A DNA stretch of 64,000 nt from Dechloromonas sp. TW-R-39-2. GTDB lineage: Bacteria; Pseudomonadota; Gammaproteobacteria; Burkholderiales; Rhodocyclaceae. Shown here one piece after another: positions 56,158 through 63,843 of this stretch; position 1 is the first letter of the stretch, and each line of letters begins with the position of its first letter. The DNA lies in NCBI RefSeq assembly GCF_016864195.1, contig NZ_CP045202.1:2077001-2141000 (forward strand), read 5' to 3'. Below the pieces are notes generated by a model that saw nothing but the letters and a program-made list of their open reading frames with translations, did no database searches and was not told the DNA's origin. The position numbers were made by a program, and so were the translations under genes.

Positions 56158-56191
56158 GAAAAAGGGAAAGCACGCATGCTTTCCCTTTTTC
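56158..56191 (+). terminator. Terminator of the Gly-Cys-Gly-Gly tRNA operon
   Basis: GAAAAAGGGAAAGCA and TGCTTTCCCTTTTTC form a long perfect stem with a four-base loop, ending in T5. Confidence 0.88.
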
Positions 56192-56226
56192 ATATCCCGG
56201 CACCGATCGATATAATCGGCCAGCCA

Positions 56227-56312
56227 GCCCGGATGGTGAAATCGGTAGACACAAGAGACTTAAAATCTCTCGGCTTATGGCTGTGCGGGTTCGATTCCCG
56301 CTCCGGGCACCA
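56227..56312 (+). tRNA. tRNA-Leu(TAA), target site of element 2
   Basis: An 86-nt class II tRNA with acceptor GCCCGGA/TCCGGGC, anticodon TAA in ACTTAAAATCT, a variable arm, T loop GGTTCGATTCC and encoded ACCA end. TATAAT at 56211-56216 gives it its own promoter. Its 3' end (56295-56312) is the left junction of element 2, and the gene is intact. Confidence 0.96.
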
Positions 56313-56345
56313 ATCAAGCGTTTAACGTGATCCAAGCAAGTCCAG

Positions 56346-56372
56346 AAAACCCGCCTAAGTGCGGGTTTTTTA
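56346..56372 (+). terminator. Terminator after tRNA-Leu
   Basis: AAAACCCGC and GCGGGTTTTT form a stem with loop CTAAGT, followed by a T run. Confidence 0.85.
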
Positions 56373-56425
56373 TTGGATTTTTGTTTTTCTGAGTGTAGTA
56401 TCGTCCAACACCATCCGGGCATTGA

Positions 56426-56445
56426 TGGGGGTAACCATGGGGGTA
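56426..56445. repeat. Paired GGGGGTA arm-type sites, left end of element 2
   Basis: TGGGGGTA occurs at 56426 and 56438 (12-base period). Inverted copies TTACCCCCA (56468-56476) and TTACCCCA (56511-56518) follow before the integrase start. The same pair recurs at 62040-62058. Confidence 0.7.
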
Positions 56446-56518
56446 GGTGGGCAAATCCTGAGTTCTGTTACCCCCAAACACCTCGGATTGACACCGATTC
56501 AGGGATGGAGTTACCCCA

Positions 56519-57733
56519 ATGCCTTTGACCGATACAGCGATCCGCACCGCCAAGCCGACCGAAAAGCCCTACAAGCTCACCGACGAGAAGGGCCTCTTCC
56601 TGTTGATCAATCCGAATGGGGCCAAATGGTGGCGATTGAAGTTCAGGGTTGATGGGAAAGAAAAGCTGCTCTCATTCGGCACTTATCCCGATGTCGGATT
56701 GAAGGACGCACGAAACAAGCGAGACGAAGCCCGTAAGCTGCTGGCTGCAGGCGTTGATCCGGCTGAGAATCGAAAAGCACAGAAAGCAGCCAGGCAAGAG
56801 CTAAACGCCAACAGCTTTGAAGTTATAGCCAGGGAGTGGCTTGAAGGGCAGAAGTCTCTAGTCACCTCCGGGCAGTACGATAAGACCTTGGCTCGCCTGC
56901 AGAATGATGTTTTCCCGTGGCTTGGTGCAAAGCCTGTCACCGAAATTTCCGCTCCAGATGTGTTGTCGGTCATTCGTCGCATCGATGCGCGAGGCGCTCG
57001 CTATACCGCCCATCGATGCCGGGGGCAGATTAGTCAGGTAATGCGCTACGCGATAGCGACAGGCAGGGCAGAGCGTGACCCATGCCCTGACTTGAAAGGT
57101 GCTATTCCATCAGCAGTCTCGGGAAATTTCGCCAGCATCACCGATCCTCGCGAGGTTGGCGACATGCTCCGCTCGTTTGAAGCATTCAGAGGCACGTTTG
57201 TGGTCAAGTGCGCCCTGGAGATTGCGCCGAGGGTATTTGTTCGGCCCGGTGAGTTGCGAAAAGCCGAATGGGAAATGTTTGACTTGGATAAAGCTGAATG
57301 GCGCTACTTCGTCACAAAAACCAAGACAGAACACTTGGTGCCGCTCGCGTCACAAGTTGTAGTAACCCTACGAGAGCTTCATGCTTTGACAGGACACGGA
57401 CGCCACGTTTTCCCCGGACGTGACCCCCAGAAGCCAATGAGCGAGGCCGCAGTCAATGCAGCGTTACGCCGCATGGGGTACGACACCAAGACCGAAATAA
57501 CCGGGCACGGCTTCAGGGCTATGGCTCGGACGATCCTTCACGAAGAACTGCATGTAAAGCCGGAAGTGATTGAACATCAGTTGGCCCACAAAGTGCCTGA
57601 CGCTAACGGCACAGCTTACAACCGAACCAAGTTCCTCAAGGAGCGCAAAGCGATGATGCAGCTATGGGCGGACTATCTGGATAAGCTCAAAGCGGGCACA
57701 GATGTCGTCTCTTTACACGCTAGTGCAGCATAG
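56519..57733 (+). CDS. int: P4-type tyrosine integrase of element 2
   Basis: A complete 404-residue integrase with the N-terminal DUF4102 domain (LTDTAIRTAKPTEKPYKLTDEKGLFL), a core-binding domain and catalytic Arg242 (VRPGELR), His330 and Arg333 (GHGFRAMA), His357 (QLAHK) and Tyr367 (TAYNRT). It reads away from tRNA-Leu, as is typical for integrases that target the 3' end of a tRNA gene. Confidence 0.95.
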   Translation: MPLTDTAIRTAKPTEKPYKLTDEKGLFLLINPNGAKWWRLKFRVDGKEKLLSFGTYPDVGLKDARNKRDEARKLLAAGVDPAENRKAQKAARQELNANSFEVIAREWLEGQKSLVTSGQYDKTLARLQNDVFPWLGAKPVTEISAPDVLSVIRRIDARGARYTAHRCRGQISQVMRYAIATGRAERDPCPDLKGAIPSAVSGNFASITDPREVGDMLRSFEAFRGTFVVKCALEIAPRVFVRPGELRKAEWEMFDLDKAEWRYFVTKTKTEHLVPLASQVVVTLRELHALTGHGRHVFPGRDPQKPMSEAAVNAALRRMGYDTKTEITGHGFRAMARTILHEELHVKPEVIEHQLAHKVPDANGTAYNRTKFLKERKAMMQLWADYLDKLKAGTDVVSLHASAA

Positions 57734-57813
57734 AGCGACCTCCAGGCGCTGATGATGCGTCAGCGTCTTAAATGCAAAACCCGCCACAGTGGGCGGGGGC
57801 AAGGGTGTTTTTC

Positions 57814-58149
57814 TTAGGGCTTACTGCTTCTTATGAATAGATTCATATCCGCTTCACACTCAAGCTCTTGCAGCGTCAAAACAAACTCAAGTTGAGATGC
57901 AATCGAATATAAAAGCCGATGAATATTTTTGTCATCGATAAAAGCTCCTGATGCATCAACCGGGTTGTGATTGGAGTCGTTAGCAATTAGGCTGGCAATC
58001 CCTTCAACAGTAGTTTTGAGATTGGAAACACTCCCTTTTGCTTCGTCACAAGCAATCATCGAAATGTTTTTCAATTCATCATCGCTCAGCTTGTCTTGTG
58101 CTTTTTTAAACAAGTTGAAGATCATGTCACGTACACGATAGTCGCTCAT
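57814..58149 (-). CDS. Unknown protein, last gene of a four-gene micro-operon
   Basis: A 111-residue helical, acidic protein (MSDYRVRDMIFNLFKKAQDK...). The start overlaps the stop of the upstream gene by 4 bases (ATGA). No family recognised. The rest of the operon lies at 58146-58643. Confidence 0.6.
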   Translation of the reverse strand: MSDYRVRDMIFNLFKKAQDKLSDDELKNISMIACDEAKGSVSNLKTTVEGIASLIANDSNHNPVDASGAFIDDKNIHRLLYSIASQLEFVLTLQELECEADMNLFIRSSKP

Positions 58150-58376
58150 TTCTTCACCTCGCGAGCAACAGCTTTTTCGATCATTTTGCGACCTTTTATA
58201 AGCAGCATATCAATGCCGTGCAGCGCTTCGCCGAGCATCTCTGAGTTGATCTGAATACTTCCGCCATTCTGGTTCAAGCACAGATTGGATAGCGTTGAAA
58301 TGATGCCTTCTGCGCACTGGATGCACATCAGGCCATCTTCGTGCTTGCTGGTGTTGATTTCTACGGAGCGGATCAT
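58146..58376 (-). CDS. Unknown protein, third gene of the micro-operon
   Basis: A 76-residue protein (MIRSVEINTSKHEDGLMCIQ...) with three Cys and a basic C-terminus. It overlaps both neighbours through ATGA junctions, so its translation is probably coupled to theirs. No family recognised. Confidence 0.6.
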   Translation of the reverse strand: MIRSVEINTSKHEDGLMCIQCAEGIISTLSNLCLNQNGGSIQINSEMLGEALHGIDMLLIKGRKMIEKAVAREVKK

Positions 58377-58534
58377 TGCGTCACTCCAATGTTTGAGAGT
58401 TTTCCAGCCATGCGCTGGATGGATTCAACGAGGGCAGGAATGCTGCTGGTTGATGCTTCTCCTGCTTCCAGGCGAAGACATTGCGTTGCGGCACACCTGG
58501 CTGCTTGGCATGCGCCAGGGGTGGTGTTAGCCAT
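58373..58534 (-). CDS. Unknown 53-residue protein, second gene of the micro-operon
   Basis: A short frame starting MANTTPGACQAARCAA and ending NIGVTQ, preceded by GAGGTG. Its stop overlaps the next start (ATGA), and its start overlaps the stop of the 38-residue gene. The perfect chain of overlaps is the main evidence that it is real. Confidence 0.55.
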   Translation of the reverse strand: MANTTPGACQAARCAATQCLRLEAGEASTSSIPALVESIQRMAGKLSNIGVTQ

Positions 58535-58643
58535 GATTCACCTCTGCGCCAATGAATGAAGCAAGATGCTTGCCCAGAAAGACGAACGGCTTCCCATCGG
58601 GGGCCGGTGCTTGATGTGCTGCGTTATTATTGACAGTAGCCAT
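58527..58643 (-). CDS. Unknown 38-residue protein, first gene of the micro-operon
   Basis: A short frame starting MATVNNNAAHQAPAPDG with a strong Shine-Dalgarno (AAAGGAG) 8 bases upstream. It overlaps the next gene by 8 bases. No family recognised. Confidence 0.5.
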   Translation of the reverse strand: MATVNNNAAHQAPAPDGKPFVFLGKHLASFIGAEVNHG

Positions 58644-58728
58644 ACTGATTACTCCTTTAGTCAGTTTCGGTTAGAGCGCCCCTTGGATTGCAGTCCTCGG
58701 GGCGTTTGCGTTTGTGAGGTAGAAGGCG

Positions 58729-59010
58729 GTGCCTATCGGCGTGAAGAACACAGACTTGGTAAAGGTGCTGCAAGTAACAGATTTCCCTTTTCCGGAAGAC
58801 CGGCTCCTTGGTGATGCCGTCAAGGCAATGGGGCTGTTAGGTAACGGAGTAATTGGAATTACCCTTGGTTACGGGATTTTGATCCGCGAAGGTCACTATT
58901 CCGAAAGATTGCTGGCCCATGAATGTAGGCACATCTACCAGTTTGAACAGGCAGGTTCGCTCGATTCATTCCTTATGGCGTATGTTCGAGGTGTCAATAA
59001 GTATGGATAA
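58729..59010 (+). pseudogene. HExxH metallopeptidase-like protein, probably truncated
   Basis: The 93-residue frame (GTG start) contains LLAHECRHIYQFEQAG, an HExxH zinc-binding motif, after GLLGNGVIGITLGYGILI. It resembles the middle of small conserved HExxH proteins of about 150 residues (family recall, no search). It stops at TAA right after NKYG, where the family would continue; the next codons in the same frame read SPLIYF, so a nonsense change is possible. Function unknown. Confidence 0.5.
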
Positions 59011-59560
59011 AGTCCTTTGATATACTTCTGAAACTGGTGGAACGTTCGGTAAATCAGCTTCCGCGTGAGTCTCTTCGGAGGGAATAGCTGGCTTGATCCA
59101 GCATCTGCTGTCCCTCCCGCCAGCCACCATGATCTATAATACTTTTGCTCTGGCTCGGAGTCATCGTGGTTGTCGCACCGGCATAGGCGACGATTCAGCA
59201 AGCGAGTTAGCACCGGATGCAACAGTGGGAACGGACGCCCCACTCCAGAGTACCTAGTCGCAGTGGTTTGATTTTTTTCTATGAGGCCCCGTTAGGTTGC
59301 TGCAAAGCGGCGGGGTTGCTTAACTGCCCGGATGTAACGGCATTCGTGAAGGCAGTGGCCAAGTATCGTAGCGCCCCGCCTCATAGCGACAGTGCTCTGG
59401 TCGACGGATTGCAAGTTAATCCTAGCCGGTTACCAATTTTGGTTACCACCCAATCGGTGAAATCAGATTGAACGTTGTGATCACTTGGCGATGCCGTATG
59501 ACCTATTGGTTTTAGTGGGCAGTAATGGCTAAGCTGTCCAGTGGGCGTATCAACTGCTTT
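59011..59560. other. Gene-free stretch in element 2
   Basis: About 550 bases with no convincing frame, ribosome-binding site or RNA gene on either strand. It may be decayed sequence following the damaged HExxH gene. Confidence 0.5.
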
Positions 59561-59767
59561 TCACTCCGTTTTTTTGTGCGCATTATTGTTCGTATTTTGC
59601 TGGTTTTTCTCGACAGCCTGCGGAGACTCCGCTTGCAAGAACATTTCCCTGTCTCCGTCGAATACTACCAATTCCGTTATCGGCCCGAATGTTCGTGGAA
59701 ACACTTGCGGTTTGCTCCACTTCGGGTCGTCCATTGAAGGCACTAGGTTTTTCTTGGTGGTGGTCAT
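59561..59767 (-). CDS. Small hydrophilic protein, unknown
   Basis: A 68-residue protein (MTTTKKNLVPSMDDPKWSKP...) with an Asn/Gln-rich tail. CAGGGAA lies about 6 bases before the ATG. Three TAATCGG repeats with 12-base spacing (59837-59867) lie upstream. Two open frames on the opposite strand look worse. No family recognised. Confidence 0.45.
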   Translation of the reverse strand: MTTTKKNLVPSMDDPKWSKPQVFPRTFGPITELVVFDGDREMFLQAESPQAVEKNQQNTNNNAHKKTE

Positions 59768-59836
59768 GAAATTCCCTGTGTTTTGTCGCCTCCCGTTAGG
59801 AGCTAGACTGGCGTTAAATGAGGGAGATTTATAGCC

Positions 59837-59870
59837 TAATCGGCTAGGTAATCGGACATTTAATCGGCTA
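59837..59870. promoter_or_regulatory. Three TAATCGG repeats upstream of the small gene
   Basis: TAATCGGCTA (59837-59846), TAATCGGA (59849-59856) and TAATCGGCTA (59861-59870) repeat every 12 bases, i.e. near one helical turn. They look like binding sites for a regulator. The surrounding 59871-60064 shows no gene. Confidence 0.45.
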
Positions 59871-60064
59871 AGAAACGGGAGTAGCTGAGGTCAATAGGTG
59901 TTCTTGCTAAGTACAGTAATCTGCACATAAATCTGTACAGGATTTCATTGCCTAGCCCTTAGTTTTCCCGATGGGAAAATGGCCAATAAGGTCCCTAACA
60001 AAGCGCCATTGCTACGTTGCGTATGAATAGATGGTGCCAGATGCCAGCAGATTGAAGTCCTATT

Positions 60065-60244
60065 TTACTTCGTTGGCGGTACTGGAATATCTGTGGTGTA
60101 GTACGGCCCTGTTTCCTTGAACATCTCCGTTACTTGATCCATGAACAACTGAGCTTCCGGCGTCATCTCTTGACCAACCTTCGGCCACGCTCCTTGAGGA
60201 CGCTGGAAGATAATTAAAGGCTTCTGCTTGTGATTGGCATCCAT
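60065..60244 (-). CDS. Small protein downstream of the nuclease-like gene, unknown
   Basis: A 59-residue protein (MDANHKQKPLIIFQRPQGAW...) rich in Pro and Gln. The ATG at 60244 has AGG about 11 bases upstream; a TTG at 60313 overlapping the nuclease stop by a few bases is an alternative start. No family recognised. It probably shares the nuclease operon. Confidence 0.5.
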   Translation of the reverse strand: MDANHKQKPLIIFQRPQGAWPKVGQEMTPEAQLFMDQVTEMFKETGPYYTTDIPVPPTK

Positions 60245-60306
60245 GATAAAACGCCTATTCTGGTCTTGAGCCCGATCAAGAAGATTGATCGGTAGGTAAG
60301 GCGAAT

Positions 60307-61032
60307 TTAACAAATTTGTCCGAAACGGTTTACAAAAATGCTGATGTCTTGACTATTGTTTAGTGAGTACTTTCGAGTTTTACTGTCATAAGTGATTCGC
60401 ATCGATAGCGTGTCTTGCCCTCGAATTACTCCGAGAGCAACGAAATTGGCAATCTGGCTATTCGGCATGATGACATAGTCACATCTAAACTCTTTGCGCA
60501 AAACGAAGACGTAAAAAGTTTGGCTTGAATGATTGGCATCGAAAGATTTACGTCGAATGCCAAACTGAAAAATTCCATCTTTAGGATTGGCTGTCTTTAC
60601 TTGCAAGTGAAAATACTTGTCTTTTTCGTTCGCGGCAACGATGTCAATCCCCTTGTCGACGGACATCAATGACACATTAAATCCGCGGAAAAGAAGTTCC
60701 GACATGACTGCATATTCGCCACCTTTGCCTATAAATCCAGTGTCCTCTACCGCGCTCGGTTCAGGAATCGATGGTTCGATAGTGGTTGGTCGAGTGCGCT
60801 TTAGCCGATAAACGCCTCGTTTAAAGCCACCCGCTTTGTTTTTTACTTTGGCGAAGGGCGTTGTAGTGCGCTTAACACTTAACGAAAGTGCGGAGGATAG
60901 TTTGCTGGCAAGACTATCCAATGAGATGCCTTGAATTAATGCACCTTCAAGTGCTTTTTTTGCAATCTCATCGACATGCAGTTCAGTATTTGCGGTCTCA
61001 AGAATTATTTTTGCAATGTCTAGATTGTTCAT
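60307..61032 (-). CDS. PD-(D/E)XK nuclease-like protein with an N-terminal winged-helix-like domain
   Basis: The N-terminal region (1-78) resembles the HARE-HTH/winged-helix domain of restriction-related proteins (HVDEIAKKALEGALIQGIS, then GGFKRGVYRLK). The C-terminal region has the PD-(D/E)XK pattern: Glu106 (GKGGEYAVMSELLFRG), Asp130 (DKGIDIVAA) and Gln144-x-Lys146 (FHLQVKTA). Such proteins cut DNA and occur in restriction, defence or mobile-element maintenance. Its start is coupled by ATGA to a 47-residue upstream gene. Family calls are by motif only. Confidence 0.65.
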   Translation of the reverse strand: MNNLDIAKIILETANTELHVDEIAKKALEGALIQGISLDSLASKLSSALSLSVKRTTTPFAKVKNKAGGFKRGVYRLKRTRPTTIEPSIPEPSAVEDTGFIGKGGEYAVMSELLFRGFNVSLMSVDKGIDIVAANEKDKYFHLQVKTANPKDGIFQFGIRRKSFDANHSSQTFYVFVLRKEFRCDYVIMPNSQIANFVALGVIRGQDTLSMRITYDSKTRKYSLNNSQDISIFVNRFGQIC

Positions 61033-61172
61033 CCCGCCTCCTGTTTGTCATCTACAGAAATAATGCCTTGAGATGTTGAGTCAAACAATCGCTTACAAAA
61101 GTCATAGATTCCTTCTGGCGGTGGTGTAAAGCGCCCTCGGTACAAAGTCAGGTTGGCGCGTTTTACATTCAT
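61029..61172 (-). CDS. 47-residue protein coupled to the nuclease-like gene
   Basis: A short frame starting MNVKRANLTLYRGRFTPPPEG. Its stop overlaps the nuclease start (GGATGA), and the AGGAGG for the nuclease lies in its last codons. This tight coupling suggests a real gene, perhaps an antidote or regulator, but no family is recognised and its own ribosome-binding site is weak. Confidence 0.5.
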   Translation of the reverse strand: MNVKRANLTLYRGRFTPPPEGIYDFCKRLFDSTSQGIISVDDKQEAG

Positions 61173-61205
61173 TGAGCTAAGTTACACAGCCAGTTACACC
61201 CCAAG

Positions 61206-61221
61206 GTTACCCCGAGGTAAC
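61206..61221. promoter_or_regulatory. GTTACC-CCGA-GGTAAC inverted repeat
   Basis: A perfect 6-bp inverted repeat with a 4-base centre, 34 bases upstream of the nuclease operon. Two GTTACAC copies lie nearby. It is probably an operator, or a stray integrase-arm-like site because it also contains TTACCCC. Confidence 0.4.
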
Positions 61222-61341
61222 ACTAAGGTCGCACTAACATCAGACTATGGTGAAGCGATGCAGGCTATAACCTTTGGCTGATTTCCAGCCTCACATAATT
61301 TCAGTAACCTTCGGCCTCACAAATCGAGGGGGAGGCTAAAA

Positions 61342-61785
61342 ATGCGTTCATTACTGGTTGCTGCGGCAGTGCTAACTGTCACCGGGTGTGCAAATGTACC
61401 GATGGGGGATCCGGCTAGAAGTGCTGAGATTAAAAAATTCGAACCCAAATCCGAACTGGCCCAAATCTACGTTTGCCGGAACAGCAGGACGATGGGCATG
61501 GGGATTCGTCCCGACGTCGAGCTTGATGGGAAGCAAGTAGCCATCATTCCTCGTAGCACCTACCTCTATCAGGAGGTTAAGCCAGGAACACACACCCTAG
61601 TTGTGAAGACTCTAGAGCACGATTCGAAGATGCCATTCACGATTGCCGCAGGAGAACAGAAGTTCTTCCAGACTTGGATCTCCCTAGGAGTCCTATCGGG
61701 GTGGGGAATCATTGATGAGATTGACCCAAAGGCGGGAAAAGAGTGCGTTACCGCTGGTGAGCTACTCGAGACAGCGCAACGGTAG
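61342..61785 (+). CDS. DUF2846-like lipoprotein
   Basis: A 147-residue protein with a lipoprotein signal (MRSLLVAAAVLTVTGC, lipobox Cys16) and a beta-rich domain: LAQIYVCRNSRTMGMGIRPDVELDGKQVAII, then PGTHTLVV. This matches the plan of DUF2846 envelope lipoproteins. GGGGGAGG precedes the start. Function unknown. It is the last gene inside element 2. Confidence 0.6.
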   Translation: MRSLLVAAAVLTVTGCANVPMGDPARSAEIKKFEPKSELAQIYVCRNSRTMGMGIRPDVELDGKQVAIIPRSTYLYQEVKPGTHTLVVKTLEHDSKMPFTIAAGEQKFFQTWISLGVLSGWGIIDEIDPKAGKECVTAGELLETAQR

Positions 61786-62039
61786 CAGCAACTGACGAGC
61801 CTGCATTTTTGCCATCATGCGGTCGCCTTCGACCGTAATCCCGCTTTGAAAAACTCAGGAATCGACCTGGCTCCTAATTGGTCTGCTGACCATCGCCTTG
61901 CTGCCATTGCCACAGCGCCAACTGAACAACTTGGCGAAATGATGGAGAGATGGCTATGAGATTGTGAGATTGCGAGAAATAAAAACCAGCGGCGTGCTGA
62001 CATCAAGATTGGGCAGAGAAGGGGCAACGCCGTTCACGC

Positions 62040-62058
62040 GGGGGTAACTTTGGGGGTA
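62040..62058. repeat. Paired GGGGGTA arm-type sites, right end of element 2
   Basis: GGGGGTAACTTTGGGGGTA differs from the left-end copy (56427-56445) at only two of 19 positions and has the same 12-base period. Confidence 0.7.
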
Positions 62059-62117
62059 TATCGAAAAGTTATAAATTGAAGATGACTCTGCTGCAATAGT
62101 TTTCGCGGTTTGTTTTA

Positions 62118-62134
62118 TTCCCGATCCGGCACCA
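62118..62134. other. Putative attR of element 2
   Basis: TTCCCGATCCGGCACCA matches the 3' end of tRNA-Leu (56295-56312) with one substitution and one missing base. It lies 60 bases outside the right-end GGGGGTA pair, as expected for an att core. Confidence 0.5.
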
Positions 62135-62388
62135 CTTGATTTGTCGATACGCCAAAAAGCCGCATCAATGCGTGTTTTTTTCCGTCGGAGCATCGGCATG
62201 CACTCCCCATTTTTACGCACAGCATCATTCCAACCTTACTTCAATGCCAGCCAATGCAGCACCCAAGTGCTTGTTGCGACGGCAAGTTATTCATTCCGCT
62301 TGCCCTCTATGACCTTTGGACAATTGCTGAATGGGTAAGTGTCCGCAGAGAATCTCCCCTCTCTCTTTTCTCCTCGCGAGCAAGCCCC

Positions 62389-62916
62389 ATGAACAAGTTG
62401 ATGAAATTCGTAATTGCTTTCCTGGCAACCCTGTCGATGACCTGCGCTTGGTCTGGCGAGCAAGATTCCAGCAAACGATACCAGGCTGTATATGTCGCCA
62501 AGGTGGCCATTGAGGCGGATATGGATAGAAATAGCCCGGATGAAGTCAAGTATTACGAAGACCTGGAAACAGAGGCAACTGCAAATCTGGCCAAATGGTT
62601 CAAGGGTGAGGGCTACACGGTTGCGGAAGCGCCCGATTCCAATAACGAGCGACTGTTAATCATCAACACCAAAGCACTTTTCAATGCAGGCAATCGTGCA
62701 TTGCGATGGATTGGTGGGATCGGTGGCGCCGGCAAGGCTAGCGCAGACGTGACAATCGATGCAGTGGAGTCCGCGTCCGGAAAATTGATCACCTCGAAGA
62801 ACGCCAAGGGCTCTTTGCGGATGGGTGGGTTTGGCGGTAGCGCCCCTGGCATGCTGATGGGAGCGATTGATTCGGCGTGGAATGAAGTCATTGCCGAAGT
62901 GTCCGCACAAAAATAA
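62389..62916 (+). CDS. Secreted DUF4410-like protein
   Basis: A 175-residue protein with a signal peptide (LMKFVIAFLATLSMTCAWS) followed by a mixed domain with KRYQAVYVAKVAIEAD and a Gly-rich stretch (RWIGGIGGAGKASADVTIDAV, ending GGFGGSAPGMLMGAIDSAW). It resembles DUF4410 envelope proteins. The Met at 62389 fits the signal; the longer frame to 62254 is not supported. Function unknown. Confidence 0.55.
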   Translation: MNKLMKFVIAFLATLSMTCAWSGEQDSSKRYQAVYVAKVAIEADMDRNSPDEVKYYEDLETEATANLAKWFKGEGYTVAEAPDSNNERLLIINTKALFNAGNRALRWIGGIGGAGKASADVTIDAVESASGKLITSKNAKGSLRMGGFGGSAPGMLMGAIDSAWNEVIAEVSAQK

Positions 62917-62963
62917 TTCGCTGCAAATCCGGGGGAGCCACACCAAACCCCGGTGGGCGAGGT

Positions 62964-63734
62964 TCAATGTGTTTTGTTTTCGGGCAGATAGCGTCGGGTC
63001 AAGGCGGTCAAACGGCCGTCTTTTTTTGCCTGCAGCAATGCACCGTTGAGTTGGGCAACGATTTGGGGACTGGTTTCAAGGCTGATACCAAACCAGTACT
63101 CTGAGCTGTCATCAACCAGGATGGCAGGCTCCAGTTCATCGACATTCATGTTGTTTTGCTTGGCGTTGTACATCGCCGCCCAATCGAGCGACAGCAAAAG
63201 ATCGAAGCGACCGGCCTTGAACTTGCGCATGTTTTTATCGTCATCAATCGCCAGATCGAGTTCCTTGCCGACCTGAAAACCTCGCTTGAGCAAGGTTTTT
63301 ACTGCGGCTGACTCCTGAACGGCGCCGATCTGAAAGCGTTTTGCATCTTCGATATAGGCCAGCGAGATGTCAGTTCTCCGGCTTGATTTGTAGAGGTAAA
63401 TACGCCTTTTGCTGATCGGCCCGACCCACTGAAAGAGGGATTCGCGCTCGGGGGTCCGAACCAGTGAGTAAAGTATGGTGTTTTTTTGCTGCTGGGCCAT
63501 TTGATAGGCACGGGCCCAGGGCAGGATATTTTTGTGCAGGGTCAGGCCGCAGTCTTTCGCCAGCATGTCGAGCAGCTCGCTGGAGAAACCGACAATTTTG
63601 CCGTTCTGCTCGTAATTGAGTGGGGGCAAAGGCTCCGTCAAGGCGTTCAACTCTACGGCTGCCAGCTGGCTTGCAGGAGCAAGGCCGACGAGCGAGGTGA
63701 GCAAAACAACGAAAAGCCGATGCCTGAGATTCAT
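62964..63734 (-). CDS. Periplasmic solute-binding protein (SBP family 3)
   Basis: A 256-residue protein with a signal peptide ending near LAAVEL and the amino-acid-binding-protein fold (PLPPLNYEQNGKIVGFSSELLDMLAKDCG...ILPWARAYQMAQQQ). It lacks neighbouring ABC transporter genes, as is common for the large group of orphan family-3 proteins in Rhodocyclales. The start at 63734 has CGGAA upstream; the longer frame to 63947 overlaps the next gene. Confidence 0.85.
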   Translation of the reverse strand: MNLRHRLFVVLLTSLVGLAPASQLAAVELNALTEPLPPLNYEQNGKIVGFSSELLDMLAKDCGLTLHKNILPWARAYQMAQQQKNTILYSLVRTPERESLFQWVGPISKRRIYLYKSSRRTDISLAYIEDAKRFQIGAVQESAAVKTLLKRGFQVGKELDLAIDDDKNMRKFKAGRFDLLLSLDWAAMYNAKQNNMNVDELEPAILVDDSSEYWFGISLETSPQIVAQLNGALLQAKKDGRLTALTRRYLPENKTH

Positions 63735-63843
63735 GGAATTCCGACGGGTGATGTTCTTGCGAGTATAAAACAGCGACGAGTCGGTTTTATGACCAAACGG
63801 CATGTTGACCGCAGCAAGCCTAGCTACCAGGCTTGCTAGCGCA

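Larger units (their letters stand above)
56295..62134. mobile_element. Element 2: 5.8-kb genomic island at tRNA-Leu
   Basis: The island starts in the 3' end of tRNA-Leu, followed by a P4-type integrase, and most likely ends at a degenerate copy of the tRNA end (62118-62134). Paired GGGGGTA sites with identical 12-base spacing near both ends support these limits. Contents are small unknown genes, a damaged HExxH gene and a nuclease-like gene; no replication or structural genes. A shift to lower GC is visible in 58-61 kb. Confidence 0.65.
61786..62388. other. Gene-free right end of element 2 and flank
   Basis: About 600 bases with no credible gene. It holds the paired GGGGGTA sites (62040-62058) and the tRNA-end-like sequence (62118-62134). 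Open frames here have no ribosome-binding sites. Confidence 0.55.

Noticed and set aside
55122..56553. Several minus-strand open frames over the tRNA cluster with repeated ALPTELLPH-like peptides
   Set aside because: They are antisense translations of the identical tRNA-Gly genes, tRNA-Leu and pgsA.
58566..58814. 82-residue plus-strand frame before the HExxH gene
   Set aside because: It lies antisense to the first micro-operon gene and overlaps the HExxH frame, with no recognisable motif.
61954..62220. 88-residue minus-strand frame across the right end of element 2
   Set aside because: It spans the att-like sequence and the GGGGGTA pair, lacks a ribosome-binding site and has no protein-like pattern.
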